Shown here piece after piece: positions 19,790 to 35,183 of a stretch of 64,000 bases of DNA (positions are counted from its first letter, which is position 1; the number at the start of each line of letters is the position of its first letter). The translations under genes were made by a program, and so were the position numbers. Source of the DNA: Hydractinia symbiolongicarpus (lineage: Eukaryota; Cnidaria; Hydrozoa; Anthoathecata; Hydractiniidae); contig NC_079883.1 of NCBI RefSeq assembly GCF_029227915.1, positions 8,742,001 to 8,806,000 of the forward strand. Direction: 5' to 3'. The notes under the pieces were generated by a model. It saw nothing but the letters and a program-made list of their open reading frames with translations. It was not told the origin of the DNA and made no database searches.

Positions 19790-20249
19790 GCGTTGTCATT
19801 GCTCAACAAAAACGGCTATTTTTATAGCCACAAATCTTTTAAAACATTACTTTGTGCACGCTTCCAAATTACACAATGTGTAAAGTCTTGTCACAGTTAC
19901 ATTTATTGCTATACGATACTATGTCATATATGACACAAAAAAAATTTAGAAATACTTTGTAGGGTTAATTTGCCTGGGAGTGTTTCCGTGAAAAGCTGGG
20001 TTAAGTTAAATGTAAGCAATAACATGGATCAATGTACTTGTCTTTTCTGCAAGTACAGCTAATAATACGTATGAAAAGTGAAGCTAATCCACACACACAT
20101 GGGGAAGTATTTTAAATGTAGGCTAGTGTTCTTAAGCACATTATTTAGAAGTTTTATTAACTTCGGTTAACTTGTAGTGACGCCAAGTAAATGTTTTTTT
20201 AAAGATGTGTGGTCTTAAAAAAGACCGTTTGTGTTTGGTAGACGTTGGT

Positions 20250-20654
20250 TTACTTGCTGCTTGTGTATTTTGTGACGGCTTTTGTTCCTTCACTGACTGC
20301 GTGTTTTGCAAGTTCTCCAGGCAAGAGAAGACGTACTGCGGTTTGAATTTCACGAGAAGAGATGGTCGACTTTTTGTTTTGAAGAGCCAAACGCGAAGCT
20401 TCGGAAGCAATGCGCTCAAAGATGTCGTTGACAAATGAGTTCATGATGCTCATAGCTTTGCTTGAAACTCCGACATCTGGGTGAACTTGTTTCAAAACAT
20501 TGTAGATGTAAATAGCATAACTTTCCTTTCTCTTTCTCTTGCGTTTCTTTTCACCAGTTCCACCAATCTTTCCTCCTTTTTTGCCGGCTCTTTTTTCACC
20601 TTTCTTGGCTACTTTAGGTGCCTGTTTTCCTCCTTTAGCTGCTGCGTCAGACAT
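20250..20654 (-). CDS. H2B: Histone H2B, unit 4
   Basis: Protein identical to the unit-2 gene; covarying 3' stem-loop at 20211-20226. Confidence 0.98.
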   Translation of the reverse strand: MSDAAAKGGKQAPKVAKKGEKRAGKKGGKIGGTGEKKRKRKRKESYAIYIYNVLKQVHPDVGVSSKAMSIMNSFVNDIFERIASEASRLALQNKKSTISSREIQTAVRLLLPGELAKHAVSEGTKAVTKYTSSK

Positions 20655-20938
20655 GGTTAAAAATTTTTGCTACTTAACTTGTAAATAAGCATTAAACTGC
20701 AAGTCAAAACTTTTTGTTTATAAGTAAAAAAATCGGATCGAATTCGATCCGAAAACGCCGATACGCAATTTAATTGGTTAAAAAAAAAATCTTTTGTTTA
20801 ATACTTAATTATGATTGGTTAAAAAAACATGATTTCGATCCTATTTTTATGATGAAAAAACGAGTAAAGTTTATTTCGTTAACACTTACGTTAAATATTC
20901 GTACGTTTTTGTATTAACTTACAAATCAAATCGCAGTT

Positions 20939-21319
20939 ATGTCTGGACGTGGAAAAGGTGGAAAAGCTAAGGCTAAAGCCAAGACAAGATCCTCAAGAGC
21001 TGGACTTCAATTTCCAGTCGGTAGAGTGCATAGATTCCTTCGTAGAGGGCACTATGCTAACCGAATTGGATCTGGAGCACCAGTTTACTTAGCAGCCGTC
21101 TTGGAATATTTATCTGCTGAGATATTGGAGTTGGCTGGTAACGCAGCAAGAGACAACAAAAAAGCTAGGATTATTCCAAGACATTTACAATTGGCTGTTC
21201 GTAATGATGAAGAATTAAACAAACTTTTGAGCGGTGTAACCATTGCAGCTGGTGGTGTTTTGCCAAACATTCAAGCTGTCTTACTCCCAAAGAAGAACGA
21301 CAAAGGACAGAAGAAGTAA
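20939..21319 (+). CDS. H2A: Histone H2A, unit 4
   Basis: Protein identical to the unit-2 gene; 3' stem-loop at 21342-21357. Confidence 0.98.
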   Translation: MSGRGKGGKAKAKAKTRSSRAGLQFPVGRVHRFLRRGHYANRIGSGAPVYLAAVLEYLSAEILELAGNAARDNKKARIIPRHLQLAVRNDEELNKLLSGVTIAAGGVLPNIQAVLLPKKNDKGQKK

Positions 21320-21516
21320 ACCGCTACACTCAGAAAACAACGGCTATTTTTATAGCCACACATCTTTAAAAAAACATTGTTTTTTTCACAAAACTATAAC
21401 CTTAAAGTCTAATAGATAATCCATGCATACGCCTTGTCCTAAGTAACTCAAAGAAATTAAATAAAAAAATTTGATCACAACGTCAAAATAAATTGCACGT
21501 ATTTGCACCTACTAAT

Positions 21517-21636
21517 GTCTACGGCCATACCACGATGAACACACCCGTTCTCGTCTGATCACGGAAGTTAAGCATCGTCGGGCCGGGATAGTACTTGGAT
21601 GGGGGACCGCCTGGGAACTCCCGGTGTCGTAGGCTT
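21517..21636 (+). rRNA. 5S ribosomal RNA, unit 4
   Basis: Same sequence as the unit-2 copy. Confidence 0.97.
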
Positions 21637-21961
21637 TTCATTTTCATTTGCTGTGATATATTTCTTGTTATAACAATTAAGGAACGTGGCGGTTGTTGAA
21701 AGTGTTTCCTATGACATTTTCCTACGACATTTTCAGGTGATAGTACGAGAAAAAAGAGCTTTCAAATGCATACAAACTCGATCTATTGCCGATCATCCAA
21801 TAACCCTGACGGAATGGCAAATAAAATAAAATTCCGCCGCCTTCCGAGGACTTATATCGCAATCACGTTTCGTAACAGCCAAGCGAGGTTTTACCTTAGC
21901 GTTTAAGTCACCACCGACATTTGGCCGCGCAACTTTTCTAAGCTCATTCATTTTGACTTAA

Positions 21962-22128
21962 GGAGGGGGCGAGCGCGGACGCAGGCCCCCACTACCAGAA
22001 ATTGTACGGTCGAGTTACTGACGTTTGCAGTAATCGCAGAGGTCAGCCCAAGCGTAGTGCAATGCAAGAGCCTCACTCTGGAAGAAAACCCTCATTGATC
22101 AGTCTTTACTTCCCCGTCAGGTAAGTAT
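21962..22128 (-). ncRNA. U1 snRNA, unit 4
   Basis: 5' end at 22128; PSE candidate at 22177-22185. Confidence 0.95.
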
Positions 22129-22319
22129 GAGTTGGAACTGCACCGTAGCATGAGGGTACCCTTCAAAGTTTGTTAATGCTTGTGGCTTGAGTGTGTTATA
22201 AACTGCCGTGTCGCGGGGCATAGGCTGTATTCTCCCCCAGTGTACGCGTTTTGTTCCCGCCGTAGACTATGCAGAGTGCCGTCGGAAAGAGGACTGCTAT
22301 TATTCTTTTATTGCTTATG

Positions 22320-22505
22320 TGGGCCGCCATCGGTAATAGTGCAACACCAAGGCAACCCGTGGTCACGGCGTGAATGAATCCACCTCCATGACCCAAGGCC
22401 AAAAATCAGATTAATATACTGACCATTCAGAGAATGGCCTACCAGATATTAAACTGATAAGAACAGATACTACACTTGATCTTAGCCATTAGGCCGAGAA
22501 GCGAT
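22320..22505 (-). ncRNA. U2 snRNA, unit 4
   Basis: 5' end at 22505; PSE candidate at 22551-22559. Confidence 0.95.
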
Positions 22506-22827
22506 AAAGAACAAGCGTTGCCATGATAGGCATCGTCCACACACCGTAACTGCTTGTGGAGCATGTCACGTTACTGTAAAGCTTACAACTGTCACCGCGT
22601 ACGGATGGACGGCGACATAGTAAAAATCACGGCTGTTGATTTAGCCGTAGGATGGAGAGCGACTGTAGCGAGTGGATGGTAACTTACATGAATGCTAACA
22701 AAGGCGACGATACTAAGTGCGTGATATTACTTTCCAATATGTCTGCGTACATTCCGTTTATCAACGCATTACGCCAGAACGTGCGCGCGCGTTACACAGT
22801 AGACCATGCAGCCGAAATGCGACAGTG

Positions 22828-22900
22828 CGACCCTGCCAGGAGTCGAACCTGGAATCCCCTGATTCGTAGTCAGATGCCTTATCCATTGGGCCACAGGGCC
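22828..22900 (-). tRNA. tRNA-Arg(ACG), unit 4
   Basis: Same sequence as the unit-2 copy. Confidence 0.97.
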
Positions 22901-23479
22901 ATGCTTATGACTTCGCCCCATCGTCATTTTGGCTTGCGCATTCGTTTTACTTACGACAGAATTCTTCGTGTTTGTAGCCATGAAAGAAAGGGACTTCTGT
23001 GAGTGAATTTTTTTACTGTGGTCTAATAAAAAAGTCGAAACGCAGTGCCCAATATATGAATTGCTCCTAATAGCCGGAAACAGGCCGTGTCGATGATGTA
23101 GGCCGACATACGCAACGCAAACCAAAGAACGCTTTATGAAAATCCTAACACGAGCGCGGAAGAAGCCCAAATTAACAGACTAGATGTAATGCTGAAGACC
23201 TCAAACTCCAGCAGCTTCTCTTGCAGACTATTGCGTCGTACTACAAATAAAAATTAACATGCTTTCGCATAGTCGCGGCACCCAAAACGGACATTATACG
23301 ATGTACAGAAACACACATTTCTGTTTTCGCGCCAAATCAATTCCCGGGAGTGGTACTTTTACGTCCGCATACTTCGCACCGTCTTAAATTATATCTCATT
23401 TACACGGTAATGTTTAGTATACTTCTACTGTGATAACAAGCATCGTTTATCGTTGGATTGTTGTAAGAAAACATTAAAA

Positions 23480-24031
23480 ATGAGTGAAGCAGCTTCTCCA
23501 AAGAAAATCGCACCCAAGAAGAAACCTGCTGCAAAGAAGACAGCTGATCACCCTAAATATGTGGACATGATCAAGGCTGCTATCGCTACCCTAAAGGAAC
23601 GCGGTGGTTCATCTCGCCAAGCTATTACAAAATATATTCATGCAAATTACAAAGTTGCTGAAAACTCAGATCATCATCTGAAAATGGCTCTTAAACGAGG
23701 AGTAACATCAGGCGATTTGATTCAAACTAAAGGCACTGGTGCTTCTGGATCATTCAAGCTAGGTCAGGTAAAAAAAGAAAAACCTAAGAAAAAGGCCGCA
23801 GCAAAAAAGCCAACGGCAAAGAAGCCTACTGCAAAGAAAAGTACACCAAAAAAGAAGCCAGCAAAGAAGAGCACGCCAAAGAAAGCAGCAAAGAAGCCTG
23901 CCACAAAGAAAGCCTCGGCTAAGAAACCAGCAGCTAAGAAACCCACAAAGAAGCCTGTTGCTAAAAAACCTGCAGCAAAGAAGGTCAAAAAGACTCCCAA
24001 AAAGGCAGCAAAGAAGACCGCAAAAAAATAA
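23480..24031 (+). CDS. H1: Linker histone H1, unit 4
   Basis: Protein identical to the unit-2 gene; 3' stem-loop at 24064-24079. Confidence 0.96.
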   Translation: MSEAASPKKIAPKKKPAAKKTADHPKYVDMIKAAIATLKERGGSSRQAITKYIHANYKVAENSDHHLKMALKRGVTSGDLIQTKGTGASGSFKLGQVKKEKPKKKAAAKKPTAKKPTAKKSTPKKKPAKKSTPKKAAKKPATKKASAKKPAAKKPTKKPVAKKPAAKKVKKTPKKAAKKTAKK

Positions 24032-24392
24032 TTTGTGTGTATCTGGCTATTACATTAACAAACGGCTATTTTTATAGCCACACATTTACAAAAAAACATT
24101 ATCTTGGTACAAAGTTAAACTTGTTTAAGTCACTTAAACAGTTAAAAAAGAGTAAATTTAAGATTAGATTCCCTAAGTTTAAGTATTTTCGTTTTTAAAT
24201 TTCTTATTTTCTTGCTTTTACTTTTCTTGCCCTTCATATTTTTAACATTGTCAAACTTTATGTAGCATAAAATTTTTATGTAGCATAAAATTTAAACAGA
24301 AAGCAGGACAAAGTTTGATATAAAAAGCTAGCCGTAATATTTTTTATGGATGTGTGGCTATAAAAATAGCCGTTTTTTGTTTGGTAAGATGC

Positions 24393-24806
<414 letters not shown>

Positions 24807-25284
24807 TTAAGAAGTCGATGTAGTACGGATACACAAGACGGTCTAAAATGCACTATCGCGCCAAAGTTTTATTTCTCATATTGATTGACAGCTAAGGTTC
24901 AAAACAAACCATTTGATTGGTGCTAAGAAAGTAATTTCTGATTGGCTGCATAATGACATTACGCTCATTACTTTAACATTTTTATAAAATCTGTGTTTTT
25001 TGGCTACGGGAAAACGGCTGTATCTTCTGATACACAAAAGCTTTTGACTTTTTTTTTTTTTAGTAAGTAGCAGAAGGTTTGGCGAATTCCAACGATGCCA
25101 AATTTATTGCCTTACTGAAACATTAAGACCACGAATTTTTAAAAAAACTACAGTTTTACTTAAAAAAATGTACAAAATGTTCGGAACATTTTGTAATGAC
25201 GCAACTCTATTGGTTAATTAGGGTGTTTCCACGAGCAGTAGGTAATTTTATGGCCTCTTTTTAAAGCTGTCTGAATTCTGTTAA

Positions 25285-25641
<357 letters not shown>

Positions 25642-26101
25642 GCGTTGTCATTGCTCAACAAAAACGGCTATTTTTATAGCCACAAATCTTTTAAAACATT
25701 ACTTTGTGCACGCTTCCAAATTACACAATGTGTAAAGTCTTGTCACAGTTACATTTATTGCTATACGATACTATGTCATATATGACACAAAAAAAATTTA
25801 GAAATACTTTGTAGGGTTAATTTGCCTGGGAGTGTTTCCGTGAAAAGCTGGGTTAAGTTAAATGTAAGCAATAACATGGATCAATGTACTTGTCTTTTCT
25901 GCAAGTACAGCTAATAATACGTATGAAAAGTGAAGCTAATCCACACACACATGGGGAAGTATTTTAAATGTAGGCTAGTGTTCTTAAGCACATTATTTAG
26001 AAGTTTTATTAACTTCGGTTAACTTGTAGTGACGCCAAGTAAATGTTTTTTTAAAGATGTGTGGTCTTAAAAAAGACCGTTTGTGTTTGGTAGACGTTGG
26101 T

Positions 26102-26506
26102 TTACTTGCTGCTTGTGTATTTTGTGACGGCTTTTGTTCCTTCACTGACTGCGTGTTTTGCAAGTTCTCCAGGCAAGAGAAGACGTACTGCGGTTTGAAT
26201 TTCACGAGAAGAGATGGTCGACTTTTTGTTTTGAAGAGCCAAACGCGAAGCTTCGGAAGCAATGCGCTCAAAGATGTCGTTGACAAATGAGTTCATGATG
26301 CTCATAGCTTTGCTTGAAACTCCGACATCTGGGTGAACTTGTTTCAAAACATTGTAGATGTAAATAGCATAACTTTCCTTTCTCTTTCTCTTGCGTTTCT
26401 TTTCACCAGTTCCACCAATCTTTCCTCCTTTTTTGCCGGCTCTTTTTTCACCTTTCTTGGCTACTTTAGGTGCCTGTTTTCCTCCTTTAGCTGCTGCGTC
26501 AGACAT
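26102..26506 (-). CDS. H2B: Histone H2B, unit 5
   Basis: Protein identical to the unit-2 gene; covarying 3' stem-loop at 26063-26078. Confidence 0.98.
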   Translation of the reverse strand: MSDAAAKGGKQAPKVAKKGEKRAGKKGGKIGGTGEKKRKRKRKESYAIYIYNVLKQVHPDVGVSSKAMSIMNSFVNDIFERIASEASRLALQNKKSTISSREIQTAVRLLLPGELAKHAVSEGTKAVTKYTSSK

Positions 26507-26790
26507 GGTTAAAAATTTTTGCTACTTAACTTGTAAATAAGCATTAAACTGCAAGTCAAAACTTTTTGTTTATAAGTAAAAAAATCGGATCGAATTCGAT
26601 CCGAAAACGCCGATACGCAATTTAATTGGTTAAAAAAAAAATCTTTTGTTTAATACTTAATTATGATTGGTTAAAAAAACATGATTTCGATCCTATTTTT
26701 ATGATGAAAAAACGAGTAAAGTTTATTTCGTTAACACTTACGTTAAATATTCGTACGTTTTTGTATTAACTTACAAATCAAATCGCAGTT

Positions 26791-27171
26791 ATGTCTGGAC
26801 GTGGAAAAGGTGGAAAAGCTAAGGCTAAAGCCAAGACAAGATCCTCAAGAGCTGGACTTCAATTTCCAGTCGGTAGAGTGCATAGATTCCTTCGTAGAGG
26901 GCACTATGCTAACCGAATTGGATCTGGAGCACCAGTTTACTTAGCAGCCGTCTTGGAATATTTATCTGCTGAGATATTGGAGTTGGCTGGTAACGCAGCA
27001 AGAGACAACAAAAAAGCTAGGATTATTCCAAGACATTTACAATTGGCTGTTCGTAATGATGAAGAATTAAACAAACTTTTGAGCGGTGTAACCATTGCAG
27101 CTGGTGGTGTTTTGCCAAACATTCAAGCTGTCTTACTCCCAAAGAAGAACGACAAAGGACAGAAGAAGTAA
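26791..27171 (+). CDS. H2A: Histone H2A, unit 5
   Basis: Protein identical to the unit-2 gene; 3' stem-loop at 27194-27209. Confidence 0.98.
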   Translation: MSGRGKGGKAKAKAKTRSSRAGLQFPVGRVHRFLRRGHYANRIGSGAPVYLAAVLEYLSAEILELAGNAARDNKKARIIPRHLQLAVRNDEELNKLLSGVTIAAGGVLPNIQAVLLPKKNDKGQKK

Positions 27172-27368
27172 ACCGCTACACTCAGAAAACAACGGCTATT
27201 TTTATAGCCACACATCTTTAAAAAAACATTGTTTTTTTCACAAAACTATAACCTTAAAGTCTAATAGATAATCCATGCATACGCCTTGTCCTAAGTAACT
27301 CAAAGAAATTAAATAAAAAAATTTGATCACAACGTCAAAATAAATTGCACGTATTTGCACCTACTAAT

Positions 27369-27488
27369 GTCTACGGCCATACCACGATGAACACACCCGT
27401 TCTCGTCTGATCACGGAAGTTAAGCATCGTCGGGCCGGGATAGTACTTGGATGGGGGACCGCCTGGGAACTCCCGGTGTCGTAGGCTT
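27369..27488 (+). rRNA. 5S ribosomal RNA, unit 5
   Basis: Same sequence as the unit-2 copy. Confidence 0.97.
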
Positions 27489-27813
27489 TTCATTTTCATT
27501 TGCTGTGATATATTTCTTGTTATAACAATTAAGGAACGTGGCGGTTGTTGAAAGTGTTTCCTATGACATTTTCCTACGACATTTTCAGGTGATAGTACGA
27601 GAAAAAAGAGCTTTCAAATGCATACAAACTCGATCTATTGCCGATCATCCAATAACCCTGACGGAATGGCAAATAAAATAAAATTCCGCCGCCTTCCGAG
27701 GACTTATATCGCAATCACGTTTCGTAACAGCCAAGCGAGGTTTTACCTTAGCGTTTAAGTCACCACCGACATTTGGCCGCGCAACTTTTCTAAGCTCATT
27801 CATTTTGACTTAA

Positions 27814-27980
27814 GGAGGGGGCGAGCGCGGACGCAGGCCCCCACTACCAGAAATTGTACGGTCGAGTTACTGACGTTTGCAGTAATCGCAGAGGTCAGCC
27901 CAAGCGTAGTGCAATGCAAGAGCCTCACTCTGGAAGAAAACCCTCATTGATCAGTCTTTACTTCCCCGTCAGGTAAGTAT
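27814..27980 (-). ncRNA. U1 snRNA, unit 5
   Basis: 5' end at 27980; PSE candidate at 28029-28037. Confidence 0.95.
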
Positions 27981-28171
27981 GAGTTGGAACTGCACCGTAG
28001 CATGAGGGTACCCTTCAAAGTTTGTTAATGCTTGTGGCTTGAGTGTGTTATAAACTGCCGTGTCGCGGGGCATAGGCTGTATTCTCCCCCAGTGTACGCG
28101 TTTTGTTCCCGCCGTAGACTATGCAGAGTGCCGTCGGAAAGAGGACTGCTATTATTCTTTTATTGCTTATG

Positions 28172-28357
28172 TGGGCCGCCATCGGTAATAGTGCAACACC
28201 AAGGCAACCCGTGGTCACGGCGTGAATGAATCCACCTCCATGACCCAAGGCCAAAAATCAGATTAATATACTGACCATTCAGAGAATGGCCTACCAGATA
28301 TTAAACTGATAAGAACAGATACTACACTTGATCTTAGCCATTAGGCCGAGAAGCGAT
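28172..28357 (-). ncRNA. U2 snRNA, unit 5
   Basis: 5' end at 28357; PSE candidate at 28403-28411. Confidence 0.95.
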
Positions 28358-28679
28358 AAAGAACAAGCGTTGCCATGATAGGCATCGTCCACACACCGTA
28401 ACTGCTTGTGGAGCATGTCACGTTACTGTAAAGCTTACAACTGTCACCGCGTACGGATGGACGGCGACATAGTAAAAATCACGGCTGTTGATTTAGCCGT
28501 AGGATGGAGAGCGACTGTAGCGAGTGGATGGTAACTTACATGAATGCTAACAAAGGCGACGATACTAAGTGCGTGATATTACTTTCCAATATGTCTGCGT
28601 ACATTCCGTTTATCAACGCATTACGCCAGAACGTGCGCGCGCGTTACACAGTAGACCATGCAGCCGAAATGCGACAGTG

Positions 28680-28752
28680 CGACCCTGCCAGGAGTCGAAC
28701 CTGGAATCCCCTGATTCGTAGTCAGATGCCTTATCCATTGGGCCACAGGGCC
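28680..28752 (-). tRNA. tRNA-Arg(ACG), unit 5
   Basis: Same sequence as the unit-2 copy. Confidence 0.97.
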
Positions 28753-29331
28753 ATGCTTATGACTTCGCCCCATCGTCATTTTGGCTTGCGCATTCGTTTT
28801 ACTTACGACAGAATTCTTCGTGTTTGTAGCCATGAAAGAAAGGGACTTCTGTGAGTGAATTTTTTTACTGTGGTCTAATAAAAAAGTCGAAACGCAGTGC
28901 CCAATATATGAATTGCTCCTAATAGCCGGAAACAGGCCGTGTCGATGATGTAGGCCGACATACGCAACGCAAACCAAAGAACGCTTTATGAAAATCCTAA
29001 CACGAGCGCGGAAGAAGCCCAAATTAACAGACTAGATGTAATGCTGAAGACCTCAAACTCCAGCAGCTTCTCTTGCAGACTATTGCGTCGTACTACAAAT
29101 AAAAATTAACATGCTTTCGCATAGTCGCGGCACCCAAAACGGACATTATACGATGTACAGAAACACACATTTCTGTTTTCGCGCCAAATCAATTCCCGGG
29201 AGTGGTACTTTTACGTCCGCATACTTCGCACCGTCTTAAATTATATCTCATTTACACGGTAATGTTTAGTATACTTCTACTGTGATAACAAGCATCGTTT
29301 ATCGTTGGATTGTTGTAAGAAAACATTAAAA

Positions 29332-29883
29332 ATGAGTGAAGCAGCTTCTCCAAAGAAAATCGCACCCAAGAAGAAACCTGCTGCAAAGAAGACAGCTGAT
29401 CACCCTAAATATGTGGACATGATCAAGGCTGCTATCGCTACCCTAAAGGAACGCGGTGGTTCATCTCGCCAAGCTATTACAAAATATATTCATGCAAATT
29501 ACAAAGTTGCTGAAAACTCAGATCATCATCTGAAAATGGCTCTTAAACGAGGAGTAACATCAGGCGATTTGATTCAAACTAAAGGCACTGGTGCTTCTGG
29601 ATCATTCAAGCTAGGTCAGGTAAAAAAAGAAAAACCTAAGAAAAAGGCCGCAGCAAAAAAGCCAACGGCAAAGAAGCCTACTGCAAAGAAAAGTACACCA
29701 AAAAAGAAGCCAGCAAAGAAGAGCACGCCAAAGAAAGCAGCAAAGAAGCCTGCCACAAAGAAAGCCTCGGCTAAGAAACCAGCAGCTAAGAAACCCACAA
29801 AGAAGCCTGTTGCTAAAAAACCTGCAGCAAAGAAGGTCAAAAAGACTCCCAAAAAGGCAGCAAAGAAGACCGCAAAAAAATAA
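29332..29883 (+). CDS. H1: Linker histone H1, unit 5
   Basis: Protein identical to the unit-2 gene; 3' stem-loop at 29916-29931. Confidence 0.96.
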   Translation: MSEAASPKKIAPKKKPAAKKTADHPKYVDMIKAAIATLKERGGSSRQAITKYIHANYKVAENSDHHLKMALKRGVTSGDLIQTKGTGASGSFKLGQVKKEKPKKKAAAKKPTAKKPTAKKSTPKKKPAKKSTPKKAAKKPATKKASAKKPAAKKPTKKPVAKKPAAKKVKKTPKKAAKKTAKK

Positions 29884-30244
29884 TTTGTGTGTATCTGGCT
29901 ATTACATTAACAAACGGCTATTTTTATAGCCACACATTTACAAAAAAACATTATCTTGGTACAAAGTTAAACTTGTTTAAGTCACTTAAACAGTTAAAAA
30001 AGAGTAAATTTAAGATTAGATTCCCTAAGTTTAAGTATTTTCGTTTTTAAATTTCTTATTTTCTTGCTTTTACTTTTCTTGCCCTTCATATTTTTAACAT
30101 TGTCAAACTTTATGTAGCATAAAATTTTTATGTAGCATAAAATTTAAACAGAAAGCAGGACAAAGTTTGATATAAAAAGCTAGCCGTAATATTTTTTATG
30201 GATGTGTGGCTATAAAAATAGCCGTTTTTTGTTTGGTAAGATGC

Positions 30245-30658
<414 letters not shown>

Positions 30659-31136
30659 TTAAGAAGTCGATGTAGTACGGATACACAAGACGGTCTAAAA
30701 TGCACTATCGCGCCAAAGTTTTATTTCTCATATTGATTGACAGCTAAGGTTCAAAACAAACCATTTGATTGGTGCTAAGAAAGTAATTTCTGATTGGCTG
30801 CATAATGACATTACGCTCATTACTTTAACATTTTTATAAAATCTGTGTTTTTTGGCTACGGGAAAACGGCTGTATCTTCTGATACACAAAAGCTTTTGAC
30901 TTTTTTTTTTTTTAGTAAGTAGCAGAAGGTTTGGCGAATTCCAACGATGCCAAATTTATTGCCTTACTGAAACATTAAGACCACGAATTTTTAAAAAAAC
31001 TACAGTTTTACTTAAAAAAATGTACAAAATGTTCGGAACATTTTGTAATGACGCAACTCTATTGGTTAATTAGGGTGTTTCCACGAGCAGTAGGTAATTT
31101 TATGGCCTCTTTTTAAAGCTGTCTGAATTCTGTTAA

Positions 31137-31493
<357 letters not shown>

Positions 31494-31953
31494 GCGTTGT
31501 CATTGCTCAACAAAAACGGCTATTTTTATAGCCACAAATCTTTTAAAACATTACTTTGTGCACGCTTCCAAATTACACAATGTGTAAAGTCTTGTCACAG
31601 TTACATTTATTGCTATACGATACTATGTCATATATGACACAAAAAAAATTTAGAAATACTTTGTAGGGTTAATTTGCCTGGGAGTGTTTCCGTGAAAAGC
31701 TGGGTTAAGTTAAATGTAAGCAATAACATGGATCAATGTACTTGTCTTTTCTGCAAGTACAGCTAATAATACGTATGAAAAGTGAAGCTAATCCACACAC
31801 ACATGGGGAAGTATTTTAAATGTAGGCTAGTGTTCTTAAGCACATTATTTAGAAGTTTTATTAACTTCGGTTAACTTGTAGTGACGCCAAGTAAATGTTT
31901 TTTTAAAGATGTGTGGTCTTAAAAAAGACCGTTTGTGTTTGGTAGACGTTGGT

Positions 31954-32358
31954 TTACTTGCTGCTTGTGTATTTTGTGACGGCTTTTGTTCCTTCACTGA
32001 CTGCGTGTTTTGCAAGTTCTCCAGGCAAGAGAAGACGTACTGCGGTTTGAATTTCACGAGAAGAGATGGTCGACTTTTTGTTTTGAAGAGCCAAACGCGA
32101 AGCTTCGGAAGCAATGCGCTCAAAGATGTCGTTGACAAATGAGTTCATGATGCTCATAGCTTTGCTTGAAACTCCGACATCTGGGTGAACTTGTTTCAAA
32201 ACATTGTAGATGTAAATAGCATAACTTTCCTTTCTCTTTCTCTTGCGTTTCTTTTCACCAGTTCCACCAATCTTTCCTCCTTTTTTGCCGGCTCTTTTTT
32301 CACCTTTCTTGGCTACTTTAGGTGCCTGTTTTCCTCCTTTAGCTGCTGCGTCAGACAT
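31954..32358 (-). CDS. H2B: Histone H2B, unit 6
   Basis: Protein identical to the unit-2 gene; covarying 3' stem-loop at 31915-31930. Confidence 0.98.
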   Translation of the reverse strand: MSDAAAKGGKQAPKVAKKGEKRAGKKGGKIGGTGEKKRKRKRKESYAIYIYNVLKQVHPDVGVSSKAMSIMNSFVNDIFERIASEASRLALQNKKSTISSREIQTAVRLLLPGELAKHAVSEGTKAVTKYTSSK

Positions 32359-32642
32359 GGTTAAAAATTTTTGCTACTTAACTTGTAAATAAGCATTAAA
32401 CTGCAAGTCAAAACTTTTTGTTTATAAGTAAAAAAATCGGATCGAATTCGATCCGAAAACGCCGATACGCAATTTAATTGGTTAAAAAAAAAATCTTTTG
32501 TTTAATACTTAATTATGATTGGTTAAAAAAACATGATTTCGATCCTATTTTTATGATGAAAAAACGAGTAAAGTTTATTTCGTTAACACTTACGTTAAAT
32601 ATTCGTACGTTTTTGTATTAACTTACAAATCAAATCGCAGTT

Positions 32643-33023
32643 ATGTCTGGACGTGGAAAAGGTGGAAAAGCTAAGGCTAAAGCCAAGACAAGATCCTCAA
32701 GAGCTGGACTTCAATTTCCAGTCGGTAGAGTGCATAGATTCCTTCGTAGAGGGCACTATGCTAACCGAATTGGATCTGGAGCACCAGTTTACTTAGCAGC
32801 CGTCTTGGAATATTTATCTGCTGAGATATTGGAGTTGGCTGGTAACGCAGCAAGAGACAACAAAAAAGCTAGGATTATTCCAAGACATTTACAATTGGCT
32901 GTTCGTAATGATGAAGAATTAAACAAACTTTTGAGCGGTGTAACCATTGCAGCTGGTGGTGTTTTGCCAAACATTCAAGCTGTCTTACTCCCAAAGAAGA
33001 ACGACAAAGGACAGAAGAAGTAA
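32643..33023 (+). CDS. H2A: Histone H2A, unit 6
   Basis: Protein identical to the unit-2 gene; 3' stem-loop at 33046-33061. Confidence 0.98.
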   Translation: MSGRGKGGKAKAKAKTRSSRAGLQFPVGRVHRFLRRGHYANRIGSGAPVYLAAVLEYLSAEILELAGNAARDNKKARIIPRHLQLAVRNDEELNKLLSGVTIAAGGVLPNIQAVLLPKKNDKGQKK

Positions 33024-33220
33024 ACCGCTACACTCAGAAAACAACGGCTATTTTTATAGCCACACATCTTTAAAAAAACATTGTTTTTTTCACAAAACTA
33101 TAACCTTAAAGTCTAATAGATAATCCATGCATACGCCTTGTCCTAAGTAACTCAAAGAAATTAAATAAAAAAATTTGATCACAACGTCAAAATAAATTGC
33201 ACGTATTTGCACCTACTAAT

Positions 33221-33340
33221 GTCTACGGCCATACCACGATGAACACACCCGTTCTCGTCTGATCACGGAAGTTAAGCATCGTCGGGCCGGGATAGTACTT
33301 GGATGGGGGACCGCCTGGGAACTCCCGGTGTCGTAGGCTT
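33221..33340 (+). rRNA. 5S ribosomal RNA, unit 6
   Basis: Same sequence as the unit-2 copy. Confidence 0.97.
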
Positions 33341-33665
33341 TTCATTTTCATTTGCTGTGATATATTTCTTGTTATAACAATTAAGGAACGTGGCGGTTGT
33401 TGAAAGTGTTTCCTATGACATTTTCCTACGACATTTTCAGGTGATAGTACGAGAAAAAAGAGCTTTCAAATGCATACAAACTCGATCTATTGCCGATCAT
33501 CCAATAACCCTGACGGAATGGCAAATAAAATAAAATTCCGCCGCCTTCCGAGGACTTATATCGCAATCACGTTTCGTAACAGCCAAGCGAGGTTTTACCT
33601 TAGCGTTTAAGTCACCACCGACATTTGGCCGCGCAACTTTTCTAAGCTCATTCATTTTGACTTAA

Positions 33666-33832
33666 GGAGGGGGCGAGCGCGGACGCAGGCCCCCACTACC
33701 AGAAATTGTACGGTCGAGTTACTGACGTTTGCAGTAATCGCAGAGGTCAGCCCAAGCGTAGTGCAATGCAAGAGCCTCACTCTGGAAGAAAACCCTCATT
33801 GATCAGTCTTTACTTCCCCGTCAGGTAAGTAT
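33666..33832 (-). ncRNA. U1 snRNA, unit 6
   Basis: 5' end at 33832; PSE candidate at 33881-33889. Confidence 0.95.
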
Positions 33833-34023
33833 GAGTTGGAACTGCACCGTAGCATGAGGGTACCCTTCAAAGTTTGTTAATGCTTGTGGCTTGAGTGTGT
33901 TATAAACTGCCGTGTCGCGGGGCATAGGCTGTATTCTCCCCCAGTGTACGCGTTTTGTTCCCGCCGTAGACTATGCAGAGTGCCGTCGGAAAGAGGACTG
34001 CTATTATTCTTTTATTGCTTATG

Positions 34024-34209
34024 TGGGCCGCCATCGGTAATAGTGCAACACCAAGGCAACCCGTGGTCACGGCGTGAATGAATCCACCTCCATGACCCAA
34101 GGCCAAAAATCAGATTAATATACTGACCATTCAGAGAATGGCCTACCAGATATTAAACTGATAAGAACAGATACTACACTTGATCTTAGCCATTAGGCCG
34201 AGAAGCGAT
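34024..34209 (-). ncRNA. U2 snRNA, unit 6
   Basis: 5' end at 34209; PSE candidate at 34255-34263. Confidence 0.95.
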
Positions 34210-34531
34210 AAAGAACAAGCGTTGCCATGATAGGCATCGTCCACACACCGTAACTGCTTGTGGAGCATGTCACGTTACTGTAAAGCTTACAACTGTCACC
34301 GCGTACGGATGGACGGCGACATAGTAAAAATCACGGCTGTTGATTTAGCCGTAGGATGGAGAGCGACTGTAGCGAGTGGATGGTAACTTACATGAATGCT
34401 AACAAAGGCGACGATACTAAGTGCGTGATATTACTTTCCAATATGTCTGCGTACATTCCGTTTATCAACGCATTACGCCAGAACGTGCGCGCGCGTTACA
34501 CAGTAGACCATGCAGCCGAAATGCGACAGTG

Positions 34532-34604
34532 CGACCCTGCCAGGAGTCGAACCTGGAATCCCCTGATTCGTAGTCAGATGCCTTATCCATTGGGCCACAG
34601 GGCC
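34532..34604 (-). tRNA. tRNA-Arg(ACG), unit 6
   Basis: Same sequence as the unit-2 copy. Confidence 0.97.
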
Positions 34605-35183
34605 ATGCTTATGACTTCGCCCCATCGTCATTTTGGCTTGCGCATTCGTTTTACTTACGACAGAATTCTTCGTGTTTGTAGCCATGAAAGAAAGGGACTT
34701 CTGTGAGTGAATTTTTTTACTGTGGTCTAATAAAAAAGTCGAAACGCAGTGCCCAATATATGAATTGCTCCTAATAGCCGGAAACAGGCCGTGTCGATGA
34801 TGTAGGCCGACATACGCAACGCAAACCAAAGAACGCTTTATGAAAATCCTAACACGAGCGCGGAAGAAGCCCAAATTAACAGACTAGATGTAATGCTGAA
34901 GACCTCAAACTCCAGCAGCTTCTCTTGCAGACTATTGCGTCGTACTACAAATAAAAATTAACATGCTTTCGCATAGTCGCGGCACCCAAAACGGACATTA
35001 TACGATGTACAGAAACACACATTTCTGTTTTCGCGCCAAATCAATTCCCGGGAGTGGTACTTTTACGTCCGCATACTTCGCACCGTCTTAAATTATATCT
35101 CATTTACACGGTAATGTTTAGTATACTTCTACTGTGATAACAAGCATCGTTTATCGTTGGATTGTTGTAAGAAAACATTAAAA